A DNA stretch of 64,000 nt, from assembly GCF_900101045.1 (NCBI RefSeq), contig NZ_FNFN01000004.1, forward strand, positions 248,001 to 312,000, given 5' to 3'. Each line of letters opens with the position of its first letter. Within the stretch, counting starts at the first letter, position 1. The notes beneath the pieces were generated by a model that saw only the letters and a list, made by a program, of their open reading frames with translations, was not told where the DNA came from and searched no databases. The DNA is from Nocardioides sp. YR527 (GTDB lineage: Bacteria; Actinomycetota; Actinomycetes; Propionibacteriales; Nocardioidaceae). Shown here piece after piece: positions 44,200-52,415 of the stretch. The position numbers were made by a program, and so were the translations under genes.

Positions 44200-44545
44200 G
44201 CCCCGCCGAGTCGGCTCGTCCTGACCGGTTCAAGCGCCGAGTCGGCTCGTTAGAACGAGCCGACTCGGCGCCGGCCGAGACGTCGCTGCGGTCGGCTGAG
44301 TTGGCGCTTGGGTCGGCCGAGTTGGCGCTTGCGTCGGCCGAGTTGGCACGAGATGACGTTTCGACCGACGTATGTGACGTCTCGACCGACCTACGTGACG
44401 TGTCGGCCGACGGGGGCGACCTCTCGGCGCGGGCGAGTCAGGCGCGATGTGGGTTGGCTTGGTCGTCGCCGGTCCCGTGCCGAGTCGGCTCGTTCTATCC
44501 ACTCCAAGCGCCGAGTCGGCGCGTTAGAACGGGCCGACTCGGCGT
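44200..44545. repeat. Intergenic repeat/hairpin array between convergent operons
   Basis: Two copies of a composite unit (about 44208-44271 and 44478-44544) each contain GCCGAGTCGGC, a short variable spacer, then a long hairpin. In the first copy the hairpin arms (44234-44251, 44254-44271) are 18 bases, perfect, with a 2-base loop; in the second (44509-44525, 44528-44544) 17 bases with one mismatch. Between them lie about three 21-base units around GTCGGCCGAGTTGGCG and about three 21-base units around TGACGTCTCGACCGAC. The frames crossing it have no start or gene-like composition. It is not a known element to me. Confidence 0.75.
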
Positions 44546-44563
44546 GGGGTGGGACGCGATGCA

Positions 44564-44599
44564 CGATGGCCCGGATCCCTGGCGGGATCCGGGCCATCG
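44564..44599 (-). terminator. Terminator of the FAD monooxygenase gene
   Basis: Perfect 16-base arms (44564-44579 and 44584-44599) with a 4-base loop lie 40 bases beyond the stop of the minus-strand monooxygenase gene. Confidence 0.8.
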
Positions 44600-44639
44600 G
44601 GGTGACGCCGGCTGAGCGTCGTTGGTCAGCCGAGGTCGG

Positions 44640-45899
44640 TCAGGAGTGCGCTTGGCGGTCGTACGCCGCGTAGCTGCGCTGCGTCGCGATGTGGCCGGCG
44701 ACGTGCTTGGCGTCGTGCCAGACACCCCAGATGAAGGACGAGCCTCGGCGGGAGAGCCAGGGGAGGCCGACGAAGTAGACGCCGGGCTCGGTGGAGACGC
44801 CGCGGCGGTGGGCGGGGCGGCCGTTCTCGTCGAGCGCGTCGACCTGGAGCCAGCCGTAGTCGGTCGCGAAGCCGGTCGCCCAGATCACCGTGGTGATGCC
44901 GGCCTCGGCCAGATCGACGGAGAGCAGCGGCGTGGTCGCGGCTGAAGGGCTGGGGCCGAGGTCACGGGCCGAGGGCTCCTCGGGCAGGTCGATGCCGTTG
45001 CGGGTGACGTACTCGTCGGCGGCGTCGAGGAGGGCGAGGTAGTTGGCGTCGCCCTGGGCGATGTTCTCGGCCAGGTCCTCACGGAAGGTGAGCGTGCCGG
45101 CGTCGAACCGGTCGGTCATCCCGACGAGCTGGATCCCAAGCGCCTCGAGGGCGCGGAAGTCGACGGTGTGGCCACCGCGAGCGCCGCTGACGGCGATCGT
45201 GACGTGCTCAGCGCCGGCGGCCGGGGTCTCGAGGTCCCACAGGCCCAGGACGCCGAGCCACCAGCAGAAGTCGCGGCCGCGGTAGCTGCGCGGGGGCCGG
45301 TCGTGGGGGCCGACCGAGAGGTGGACCTGGCGGCCCGAGCGCTGCAGCTCGTCGGCGATCTGGACGCCGGAGGAACCGGCGCCGACGACCAGGACGTTGC
45401 CCTCGGGAAGCTGGTCGGGGTTGCGGTAGTCGCTCGAGTGCATCTGGAGGGCGACCGCGCCGTCGGGGACGATCGGCGGGTAGACCGGCCGCTGGAACGG
45501 GCCGGTCGCGGCGACCACGAACCGCGCGTCGATGACGCCGTCGGAGGTCTCGACCCGGAAGCCCGGACGGCCCTCGTGGCGGGTCACCGAGGTGACCTCG
45601 ACGCCGGTCCGGATCGGAGCGGCGATCTTCTCGGCGTACGCCTCGAAGTAGGCCGCGACCTGGTCCTTGGTGGCAAACGCCTCCGCGTCGACGTCCTGGA
45701 ACTCCAGGCCCGGGAACCGGTCGTGCCAGGCGGGGCCGTTGGCGACGAGCGAGTCCCAGCGCATCGTGCGCCAGCGCTCGGCGATCCGGTCGCGCTCCAG
45801 CACGAGATGGGGTACGCCGTTGTCGCTCAGGTGCTCGCTCATCGCCACGCCGGCCTGACCGGCGCCGACGACGAGGACCTCGATCTGTTCGTTGGACAT
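44640..45899 (-). CDS. FAD-dependent (FMO-like) monooxygenase; proposed imidazole-acetate monooxygenase
   Basis: 419 residues from ATG 45899 (AGGA 7 bases upstream). FAD motif VLVVGAGQAGVAMSEHL, FMO-type HSSDYRNPDQLP, then NADPH motif VLVVGAGSSGVQIADEL, and a C-terminal VIWATGFATDYGWL. This is the class B flavoprotein monooxygenase plan. It diverges from the RidA-DUF1028-M20-aspartase operon and shares a mirrored promoter with it. In known histamine breakdown an FAD enzyme (imidazoleacetate 4-monooxygenase) opens the ring path; this gene is the only candidate here. That role is inferred. Confidence 0.85.
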   Translation of the reverse strand: MSNEQIEVLVVGAGQAGVAMSEHLSDNGVPHLVLERDRIAERWRTMRWDSLVANGPAWHDRFPGLEFQDVDAEAFATKDQVAAYFEAYAEKIAAPIRTGVEVTSVTRHEGRPGFRVETSDGVIDARFVVAATGPFQRPVYPPIVPDGAVALQMHSSDYRNPDQLPEGNVLVVGAGSSGVQIADELQRSGRQVHLSVGPHDRPPRSYRGRDFCWWLGVLGLWDLETPAAGAEHVTIAVSGARGGHTVDFRALEALGIQLVGMTDRFDAGTLTFREDLAENIAQGDANYLALLDAADEYVTRNGIDLPEEPSARDLGPSPSAATTPLLSVDLAEAGITTVIWATGFATDYGWLQVDALDENGRPAHRRGVSTEPGVYFVGLPWLSRRGSSFIWGVWHDAKHVAGHIATQRSYAAYDRQAHS

Positions 45900-46067
45900 A
45901 CTCAGATCCTGAGCCGCCACGTTGCTCGTGTCCAACAGATGTTGTTGGCCTTACCGATCGGATCAACCGATGCAATCGTCGTCGCCGCCATTGCATCTGT
46001 TTCATTGACGGTAGTCCGCGGAAACATCTGTTGGACACATGCTCGGCGACGAGGTGGACTGGTCGTC
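45900..46067. promoter_or_regulatory. Symmetric bidirectional promoter between monooxygenase and RidA operon
   Basis: A 16-base element (AACATCTGTTGGACAC) occurs once in each direction (45928-45943 reversed; 46023-46038). It lies 28 and 29 bases before the two start codons. An inner repeat GATGCAAT / ATTGCATC (45969-45976, 45990-45997) has the same centre, position 45983. The region is thus a nested dyad that should drive both genes alike, probably under the LysR protein encoded in the operon. Confidence 0.75.
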
Positions 46068-46520
46068 GTGGAGACCAACAAACCCAGCAGCATCGTCGTC
46101 GGCGGACACACCCGGATCCGCCCGTTCAACACCAGCGTCACCTACCCCGAGCAGAACCTCGACAACGACCTGTGCCAGGCCGTCGTCGCCGGCAACACCG
46201 TCTACGTGCGCGGTCAGATCGGGCAGGACCTGGACACCAGCGAGTCGGTCGGCATCGGCGATGTCGAGGCGCAGACCGAGCAGGCGATGGCCAACATCAA
46301 GATGCTGCTCGAGGAGTCCGGTGCCGAGATGGAGCACCTGGTCAAGCTCACCATCTACATCGTCGACCCGCGCTACCGCGAGACGGTCTACCGGACGATC
46401 GGCCGCTGGACGAAGGGCGTGCACCCGATCTCCACCGGTCTGGTGATCTCCGCCCTGGCCCGCCCGGAGTGGCTGGTCGAGGTCGACGCGATCGCCGTCA
46501 TCCCCGAGGTGACGAAGTGA
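46068..46520 (+). CDS. RidA/YjgF/YER057c/UK114 family deaminase-like protein
   Basis: 150 residues from GTG 46068. The RidA fold is evident: GNTVYVRGQIGQDLDTSE, VEAQTEQAMANIKMLLEESG, LVKLTIYIVDPRYRETVY, and a final strand VEVDAIAVIP. The Arg that RidA uses to hold imine carboxylates is not where expected, so this is a Rid relative, not classic RidA. It overlaps the next gene by 4 bases. In this operon it may hydrolyse an imine or formimino intermediate. Confidence 0.85.
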   Translation: METNKPSSIVVGGHTRIRPFNTSVTYPEQNLDNDLCQAVVAGNTVYVRGQIGQDLDTSESVGIGDVEAQTEQAMANIKMLLEESGAEMEHLVKLTIYIVDPRYRETVYRTIGRWTKGVHPISTGLVISALARPEWLVEVDAIAVIPEVTK

Positions 46521-47185
46521 CCTTCTCCGTCCTCGCCACCGACGGCAACGGCGCCGTCGGCATCGCCGTGACCTCCTCCAGCCCGGCCGTCGCCGCGCGC
46601 TGCATCCACCTGCGTCCCGGCGTCGGCGGCGCCTCCTCGCAGAACATCACCGACCCGCGCCTGGGCACCGAGCTGCTCGACGCTCTCGCCTCGGGCCTCG
46701 ACGCCCGGGCAGCGCTCGCGTCGGTCACCCAGGGCCGCGACCTGATCGAGCACCGCCAGCTGACGGTGCTGTCGCTCGACGGCGCCGGTGCTGCGTACAG
46801 CGGGTCCGGGTCGCTCGGCATCCACCACCACGCCGTCGCACCCCAGGTCGTCGCCGCCGGCAACATGCTGGCCGGCACCGAGGTCGTCGACGCCGTCGTC
46901 GCGGGTTTCCAGGCCGCCACCGGCGACCTCGAGGAGCGGCTGCTCGCCGCGCTCGAGGCCGGGCTGGCCGCGGGCGGCGAGGCCGGACCGCTGCACTCGG
47001 CGGGCCTGTCCGTCGTACGCGACGTCGCCTGGCGGGTCACCGACCTCCGCGTCGACTGGAGCGAGCGCCCGGTCGAGGAGCTCCGCGACCTGCTGAAGGT
47101 CTGGCTGCCGCAGCGCGACGACTACGTCACCCGCGGCCTCGACCCCACCGCCGCCCCGTCCTACGGGGTCCCCGGGGACGAGTGA
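46517..47185 (+). CDS. DUF1028 Ntn-hydrolase-fold protein
   Basis: 222 residues. The N-terminus TFSVLATDGNGAVGIAVTSS is the DUF1028 opening; Thr2 could be the Ntn nucleophile after Met removal. GVGGASSQNITDPRLGTELL and SGSGSLGIHHHAVAPQVVAAG follow the family pattern. GTG overlaps the RidA stop by 4 bases, and its own stop touches the M20 start. DUF1028 enzymes act on amide bonds but few are characterised; a ring-opening or deformimination step is possible here. Confidence 0.88.
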   Translation: MTFSVLATDGNGAVGIAVTSSSPAVAARCIHLRPGVGGASSQNITDPRLGTELLDALASGLDARAALASVTQGRDLIEHRQLTVLSLDGAGAAYSGSGSLGIHHHAVAPQVVAAGNMLAGTEVVDAVVAGFQAATGDLEERLLAALEAGLAAGGEAGPLHSAGLSVVRDVAWRVTDLRVDWSERPVEELRDLLKVWLPQRDDYVTRGLDPTAAPSYGVPGDE

Positions 47186-48324
47186 TGACCACCTCGAAGC
47201 AGTACGCAGCAACAACCGTCCGCGGCGACGCCGAGCGCCTGATCCGGCTCTCCGAGCAGCTGCACGCGAACCCCGAGACCGGCTGGGAGGAGCACAACTC
47301 TTCCCGCTGGGTCGCGGAGTCCCTCGAGGAGGCCGGGTTCACCTTGACCCCGGCCTATCTCGGCCTGGAGACCGCGTTCCTGGCGACCTTCGGCAGTGGC
47401 CCGTTCCGGCTCGGTCTCTGCGCCGAGTACGACGCCCTCCCCGGTCTCGGCCACGCCTGCGGCCACAACCTGATCTCGGCGATCACGGTCGGCGCCGCCC
47501 GAGCGCTCGCGCCGCTGGCCGACGCCGCCGGCCTGACCATCGAGGTCTACGGAACCCCCGCCGAGGAGGGCGGGGGCGGCAAGATCGAGCTGCTCGAGCG
47601 GGGTGCCTTCGCCGGGCTCGACCTGGCGATGATGGCCCACCCGGCGCCGGTCGACGTCGCCGAGGCGGAGCCGTTCGCGGTGTCGCACTCCCACGTCGAG
47701 TACCGCGGCAAGGCCGCTCACGCGGCCGCCTATCCCGAGCAGGGCGTCAATGCCGCCGACGCCTTCACCATTGCCCAGGTCGCGATCGGTCTGCTCCGCC
47801 AGCAGCTGCCGCCGACCGTGCGCGTGCACGGCGTGATGACCAACGGGGGAGAGGCGCCCAACGCCATCCCCGCGCGGACCGAGGGCCGCTGGTACGTCCG
47901 CGCCGAGAGCCTGGCCCAGCTCGCCGAGACCGAGGAGAAGGTCTGGCGCTGCTTCGAGGCCGGTGCGCTCGCCACCGGCGCGAAGCTCACCGTCGAACCG
48001 GAGAGCAAGCCGTACGCCGAGTTCCGCACCTTCACACCCGCGCTTGCGGCGTACCGGCGCAATGCCGAGGAGATCGGCCGGGTCTTCGACCCGGGCACCC
48101 CCGCTCGCCGGATGAACCGGGCCTCCACCGACATGGGCAACGTCTCCCAGGTCGTGAACGCGATCCACCCCTACGTCGGCATCAACTCCGGGACCGCCCT
48201 CAACCACCAGCCCGAGTTCGCCGCGCACTGCGTGGGCGGGGACGCCGAGAAGGCGCTCCTCGACGCTGCGACCGCGTTGGCCTGGACCGCGCTCGACGTC
48301 GCCGAGGAGGCGACCGCACGATGA
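47185..48324 (+). CDS. M20-family amidohydrolase
   Basis: 379 residues (ATG 47185 sharing a base with the DUF1028 stop; GTG 47182 possible). M20 metal and catalytic sites: LCAEYDALPGLGHACGHNL, GTPAEEGGGGK and MAHPAPVDV; the lid domain has HVEYRGKAAHAAAYPEQGVN. Family members cut N-acyl or N-formyl amino acids and related amides. In the proposed pathway it would release aspartate from formyl- or formiminoaspartate. Overlap with aspA supports a direct link to aspartate. Confidence 0.9.
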   Translation: MTTSKQYAATTVRGDAERLIRLSEQLHANPETGWEEHNSSRWVAESLEEAGFTLTPAYLGLETAFLATFGSGPFRLGLCAEYDALPGLGHACGHNLISAITVGAARALAPLADAAGLTIEVYGTPAEEGGGGKIELLERGAFAGLDLAMMAHPAPVDVAEAEPFAVSHSHVEYRGKAAHAAAYPEQGVNAADAFTIAQVAIGLLRQQLPPTVRVHGVMTNGGEAPNAIPARTEGRWYVRAESLAQLAETEEKVWRCFEAGALATGAKLTVEPESKPYAEFRTFTPALAAYRRNAEEIGRVFDPGTPARRMNRASTDMGNVSQVVNAIHPYVGINSGTALNHQPEFAAHCVGGDAEKALLDAATALAWTALDVAEEATAR

Positions 48325-49769
48325 CCACCCTCGACGCCCCACCGACCCGCACCGAGCACGACTCGCTCGGCCCGTTCGAGGTCCCGGCGACCGCGTACTG
48401 GGGCGTGCACACCGCCCGCGCGCTGCAGAACTTCCCGATCAGCGGCACCACCGTCGGGCGCCACCGCTCGCTCGTCGCCGCCCTCGGTGCGGTCAAGGTC
48501 GCCGCCGCGCGCGCCAACCACGAGCTCGGCCTCCTCGACGACCGCCGCCACGACGCCATCGTGGCCGCCGCGCAGGAGGTCCGCGACGGCGCCCTCGACG
48601 ACCAGTTCGTCGTCGATGTGATCCAGGGCGGCGCCGGCACCTCGACCAACATGAACGCCAACGAGGTCGTCGCCAACCGGGCCCTCGAGATCCTCGGTCT
48701 GCCGTTCGGCAGCTACGACGAGATCCACCCGCTCGACCACGTGAACCGCTGCCAGTCGACGAACGACGTCTACCCGACCGCGGTCCGGCTCGCCCTGGTC
48801 GGCGCGATCGACCGCCTGGTCGAGGCCACCGAGGCCCTCGCCGACTCGTTCGCCCGCAAGGCGGCCGAGTTCCGCGCGGTCCCCAAGATCGGCCGTACGC
48901 AGCTCCAGGACGCCGTCCCGATGACGGTCGGCCAAGAGCTCGGCGCCTTCGCCATCACGCTGCGCGAGGAGCTGGCCCGGCTGGCCGACTCGCGCGTGCT
49001 GCTGTGCGAGATCAACCTCGGTGCCACCGCGATCGGCACCGGGATCACCGCCCACCCCGACTACCGCCGCCTGGCCGTCCAGCACCTCGCCGAGATCACC
49101 GGGCTGCCGGTCGTCGGCGCCGGAGACCTCGTCGAGGCGACCAGCGACACCGGTGCGTTCGTGCAGGTCTCCAGCGTGCTGAAGCGGATCGTCGTCAAGG
49201 CCTCCAAGATCTGCAACGACCTCCGGCTGCTCAGCTCGGGTCCGCAGGCCGGGCTCGCCGAGCTCCAGCTCCCCGCCCGCCAGGCCGGGTCCAGCATCAT
49301 GCCCGGCAAGGTCAACCCGGTCATCCCGGAGATGGTCAACCAGGTCGCCTTCTGGGTGATCGGCAACGACCTCACCGTCACGATGGCGGCCGAGGGCGGC
49401 CAGCTCCAGCTCAACGCGTTCGAGCCGGTGATGGCCCACGGCCTGCTCCAGGGCTTCACCTGGACCGCCGCGGCCTTCGACTCGCTGCGGGAGATGTGCG
49501 TCGAGGGGATCACCGTCGACGCCGCCAAGCTCGCCGCCGCTGCCGCCGGCAACGCCGGCCTCGCCACCGCCCTGACCCCGCTGCTCGGCTATGCCAAGTC
49601 CGCGGAGATCGCCAAGGCCGCGCTCAGCGGTGCCGGCGCCGTACGGGATCTCGCGCTCGCGGCCGGTGGTCTCGACCCCGCGGTCCTCGACGCGCTGCTG
49701 CGTCCCGAGACGCTCGCCAACCTCGACGCCTCCGGTGCCGACGGGGCGAACGGGGCGAAACGGGAGTGA
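48321..49769 (+). CDS. aspA: Aspartate ammonia-lyase (aspartase)
   Basis: 482 residues. Fumarase/aspartase superfamily signature GSSIMPGKVNP (323-333), GGAGTSTNMNANEV and HPLDHVNRCQSTNDVYPT are complete. SSGPQAGLAELQLP after the middle helices matches aspartase/fumarase C. It converts aspartate to fumarate plus ammonia. ATG overlaps the M20 stop (ATGA). Finishing the operon with aspartase implies that the pathway yields aspartate. Fumarase is the alternative, but the amide-hydrolase context favours aspartase. Confidence 0.87.
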   Translation: MTTLDAPPTRTEHDSLGPFEVPATAYWGVHTARALQNFPISGTTVGRHRSLVAALGAVKVAAARANHELGLLDDRRHDAIVAAAQEVRDGALDDQFVVDVIQGGAGTSTNMNANEVVANRALEILGLPFGSYDEIHPLDHVNRCQSTNDVYPTAVRLALVGAIDRLVEATEALADSFARKAAEFRAVPKIGRTQLQDAVPMTVGQELGAFAITLREELARLADSRVLLCEINLGATAIGTGITAHPDYRRLAVQHLAEITGLPVVGAGDLVEATSDTGAFVQVSSVLKRIVVKASKICNDLRLLSSGPQAGLAELQLPARQAGSSIMPGKVNPVIPEMVNQVAFWVIGNDLTVTMAAEGGQLQLNAFEPVMAHGLLQGFTWTAAAFDSLREMCVEGITVDAAKLAAAAAGNAGLATALTPLLGYAKSAEIAKAALSGAGAVRDLALAAGGLDPAVLDALLRPETLANLDASGADGANGAKRE

Positions 49770-49789
49770 CTTCGGGCAGGATGGCTCGC

Positions 49790-50707
49790 ATGGCCGAGCC
49801 GTCCTTCACCCTGACACAGCTGCGCTACTTCGCCGCGGCTGCGGAGCTGGGCTCCATGACCGCCGCGTCACGGCAGCTCGTGGTCTCGCAATCGGCCGTC
49901 TCGACGGCTGTCGCGCAGCTGGAGAAGGAGCTGGGTGTCCAGCTCCTTCTCCGCCACCACGCGCGCGGGCTGACCCTGACGGCGGCCGGCGAGGAGTTCT
50001 ACCGCGAGCTGCGCAGCTACCTCGTGCACACCAGCGAGCTGGTCGAGGTGGCGCGCTCCGCCGGCCAGGCGCTCGTCGGCGACCTCACGATCGGCTGCTT
50101 CACCACTCTGGGCCCGTTCGAGCTGCCGCGGCTGCTGGCCGCCTGCGAGGCCGACCACCCCGGCATCCACGTCTCCGTGGTCGAGGACGAGCACGCGGCG
50201 CTCAAGAACGCGCTGCGCTCGGGCAGCTGCGAGCTGGCGCTCATGTACGGCTACGACCTCGACGACGACATCGACCACGTCCAGGTCGGCCTCGCGGCGC
50301 CGTACGTCCTCGTCGGCAAGGGCCACCGGCTGGCGCGCCGCAAGAAGGTTGCCCTCGCCGAGCTCGAGGAGGAGCCGATGGTGCTCCTGGACCTGCCGCA
50401 CAGCGGCCAGTACTTCGAGCGGCTCGTCGAGTCCACCGGCTTCCGCCCGCAGATCCGCCACCGCAGCGCCGGCTTCGAGACCGTCCGGGCGATGGTCGCC
50501 AACGGCCAGGGGTGGTCGGTCCTCAACCAGCGCCCGGCCAGCGAGACCACGTACGACGGTGCGCAGATCGTGACCCTCGAGATCAGCGATCCGGTCGAGC
50601 CGCTCGAGGTCGTGCTGGCCTCGATGAAGGGCGTACGCCTCACCGCCCGCGCCCAGGCGTTCGTCCGCTCCTCGGGCCGGGCAGCACGACGGCGGGAAGG
50701 CCGCTGA
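49790..50707 (+). CDS. LysR-family regulator of the catabolic operon
   Basis: 305 residues from ATG 49790. The LysR HTH (LTQLRYFAAAAELGSMTAAS, LVVSQSAVSTAVAQLEKELG) and a periplasmic-binding-like effector domain (DLTIGCFTTLGPFELP, ELALMYGYDL) are complete. It follows aspA by 20 bases. The dyad promoter at 45900-46067 is its likely target, with a pathway intermediate as co-inducer. Confidence 0.92.
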   Translation: MAEPSFTLTQLRYFAAAAELGSMTAASRQLVVSQSAVSTAVAQLEKELGVQLLLRHHARGLTLTAAGEEFYRELRSYLVHTSELVEVARSAGQALVGDLTIGCFTTLGPFELPRLLAACEADHPGIHVSVVEDEHAALKNALRSGSCELALMYGYDLDDDIDHVQVGLAAPYVLVGKGHRLARRKKVALAELEEEPMVLLDLPHSGQYFERLVESTGFRPQIRHRSAGFETVRAMVANGQGWSVLNQRPASETTYDGAQIVTLEISDPVEPLEVVLASMKGVRLTARAQAFVRSSGRAARRREGR

Positions 50708-50740
50708 CGCGACCTCCCCGCCGTGGGAGTGCTGGGTGCC

Positions 50741-52132
50741 TCAGGCGTGCGAGGCGAGCGCCAGCTCGCTCGGGGCGAGCTTGCGGCCGCGCGCGAGCAG
50801 GTAGTAGATCGGCGCGGTGGCGACCAGTCCGATGATCCAGCTCAGGTCGGCGCCGTCGAGCTTGTCAGCGACCGGGCCGGTGTAGAGCGGCGTCGCCATG
50901 AACGGGATCTGGACGACGATGCCGATCACGTAGGCGAGGATCGCCTGGCCGTTGAAGCGGCCGTAGATGCCGCCGTCGGCCGCGAAGATCGAGTCGAGGT
51001 CGTAGTTGCCGCGGTGGATCAGGTAGAAGTCGATCAGGTTGATCGCGGTCCACGGGACCAGCACGACGAGCAGCGCGAGCACGATGTCGACGAAGTGCGA
51101 GATGAAGTTGCCGGAGACCCCGATGGCGAAGTACGTCGAGGCGGCCATCACCAGCAGCGACAGCACCACGCGGCTGCGCGCGGTCGGGATCCAGCTGGCG
51201 AGGAAGGTCTGTACGCAGGTGATCATCGAGAGCACAGTGCCGTAGAGGTTGAGCGCGTTGTGGCTGATCACCGAGAGCAGGAACAGGATGAGCAGCGGCG
51301 TACCGAACGCACCGGTGGTGTCGCGGACCCCGGTCATCACCTCGACGCCCGGCTTCATCGCCAGCGCCACGATCGCGCCGAAGACGAACGGCAGGATCGA
51401 GCCGAGGGTGCAGCCGAGGTAGGTGGCGGTGAAGGTCGCCTTCACCCCGACGCTGGCCGGCAGGTAGCGCGAGTAGTCCGAGACGTACGGCGCGAACGCG
51501 ATCTGCCACAGGGCACCCAGCGACACCGTCGCGAGGAACCCGGCGGTGCTGTAGCCGCCCTGCGTCCAGAAGCCCGCGGGCACGCCGGCGACGAAGATAG
51601 CGGCGGTGCCGAGCACGATGCCGATGCCGAGGACCCAGGTGGCGACCTTGTTGAGCGAGTGGATCACCTTGTAGCCGATCACCGCGATCAGGCCTGAGCC
51701 GAGCGCCCCCAGGACGATGCCCGCCTCGACCGGGATCGGGTCGGCGATGCCGTGCAGAGACTGGCCCGCGAGGACGATGTTGGAGGCGAAGAAGGCCAGG
51801 TACATCACGGCCGCGATCACCACGACGATCAATGCCCCGTAGGAGCCGAACTGGCCGCGGCTCTGGATCATCTGCGGGATGCCCATCTGCGGGCCCTGGG
51901 CCGAGTGCAGCGCCATGAAGACGCCGCCCACGAGGTGGCCGACCACGATGGCGACGACGCACCAGAACAGATCGAGCCCGAAGACGGTGACGCCGGCGGC
52001 ACCGGTGACGACGGGCAGGGGAGCGATGTTCGTCCCGAACCACAGGGTGAAGAGGTCGCGTACCTTGCCATGGCGGTCCTCGGGTGGGACGTAGCCGATG
52101 GTGTGCTTCTCGACGACTGGCTGGTCTGGCAT
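50741..52132 (-). CDS. Purine-cytosine permease family (NCS1) transporter
   Basis: 463 residues from ATG 52132 (GGAGA 9 bases upstream). About 12 membrane helices are present. IGYVPPEDRHGKVRDLFTLW at the start and LVPWTAINLIDFYLIHRGNY are typical NCS1/CodB-like. It converges on the LysR gene at the end of the catabolic operon. An imidazole acid or other N-heterocycle would be a sensible substrate; a cytosine or allantoin link cannot be excluded. Confidence 0.9.
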   Translation of the reverse strand: MPDQPVVEKHTIGYVPPEDRHGKVRDLFTLWFGTNIAPLPVVTGAAGVTVFGLDLFWCVVAIVVGHLVGGVFMALHSAQGPQMGIPQMIQSRGQFGSYGALIVVVIAAVMYLAFFASNIVLAGQSLHGIADPIPVEAGIVLGALGSGLIAVIGYKVIHSLNKVATWVLGIGIVLGTAAIFVAGVPAGFWTQGGYSTAGFLATVSLGALWQIAFAPYVSDYSRYLPASVGVKATFTATYLGCTLGSILPFVFGAIVALAMKPGVEVMTGVRDTTGAFGTPLLILFLLSVISHNALNLYGTVLSMITCVQTFLASWIPTARSRVVLSLLVMAASTYFAIGVSGNFISHFVDIVLALLVVLVPWTAINLIDFYLIHRGNYDLDSIFAADGGIYGRFNGQAILAYVIGIVVQIPFMATPLYTGPVADKLDGADLSWIIGLVATAPIYYLLARGRKLAPSELALASHA

Positions 52133-52415
52133 GTTTTCATTCTCCAAAGGGTGTGAGGCGCACCACCAATGGTCGTGACCCTCGGGTTCCTCTGGCAAAC
52201 GAATCCTTTTGGCGTAATGCATCGGCAGAATCGATGACTGCCGGAACGAGGTGGCCGGCTGCATCGCTCCGGTGCCCCGAACTCCTGGTTACCGGAGGAG
52301 CGCCAATTGTGCGACAACCACTAGGCCAAAGCGCTATCGCACACCTTCGTCGCTTGCGGTGGCAGCGCACAGACAGCCGCCGACTGGACCGGCCGCCGTC
52401 ATCTAGATTGACGGA
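52133..52415. promoter_or_regulatory. Divergent region between NCS1 permease and macro-domain gene
   Basis: It contains an AATGCATCGG element (near 52216), one base different from ATTGCATCGG of the dyad promoter at 45.9 kb. It also has an inverted repeat CGGCAG-N9-CTGCCG (52223-52243) and a 7-base repeat TGTGCGA / TCGCACA (52308-52314, 52337-52343). No definite -35/-10 was assigned. Confidence 0.4.

Noticed and set aside
44221..44502. Possible heptad-repeat or Pro/Thr-repeat protein in the intergenic array (either strand)
   Set aside because: No start, ribosome site or consistent frame across the hairpins; the 21-base repeats create repeat-like translations in every frame.
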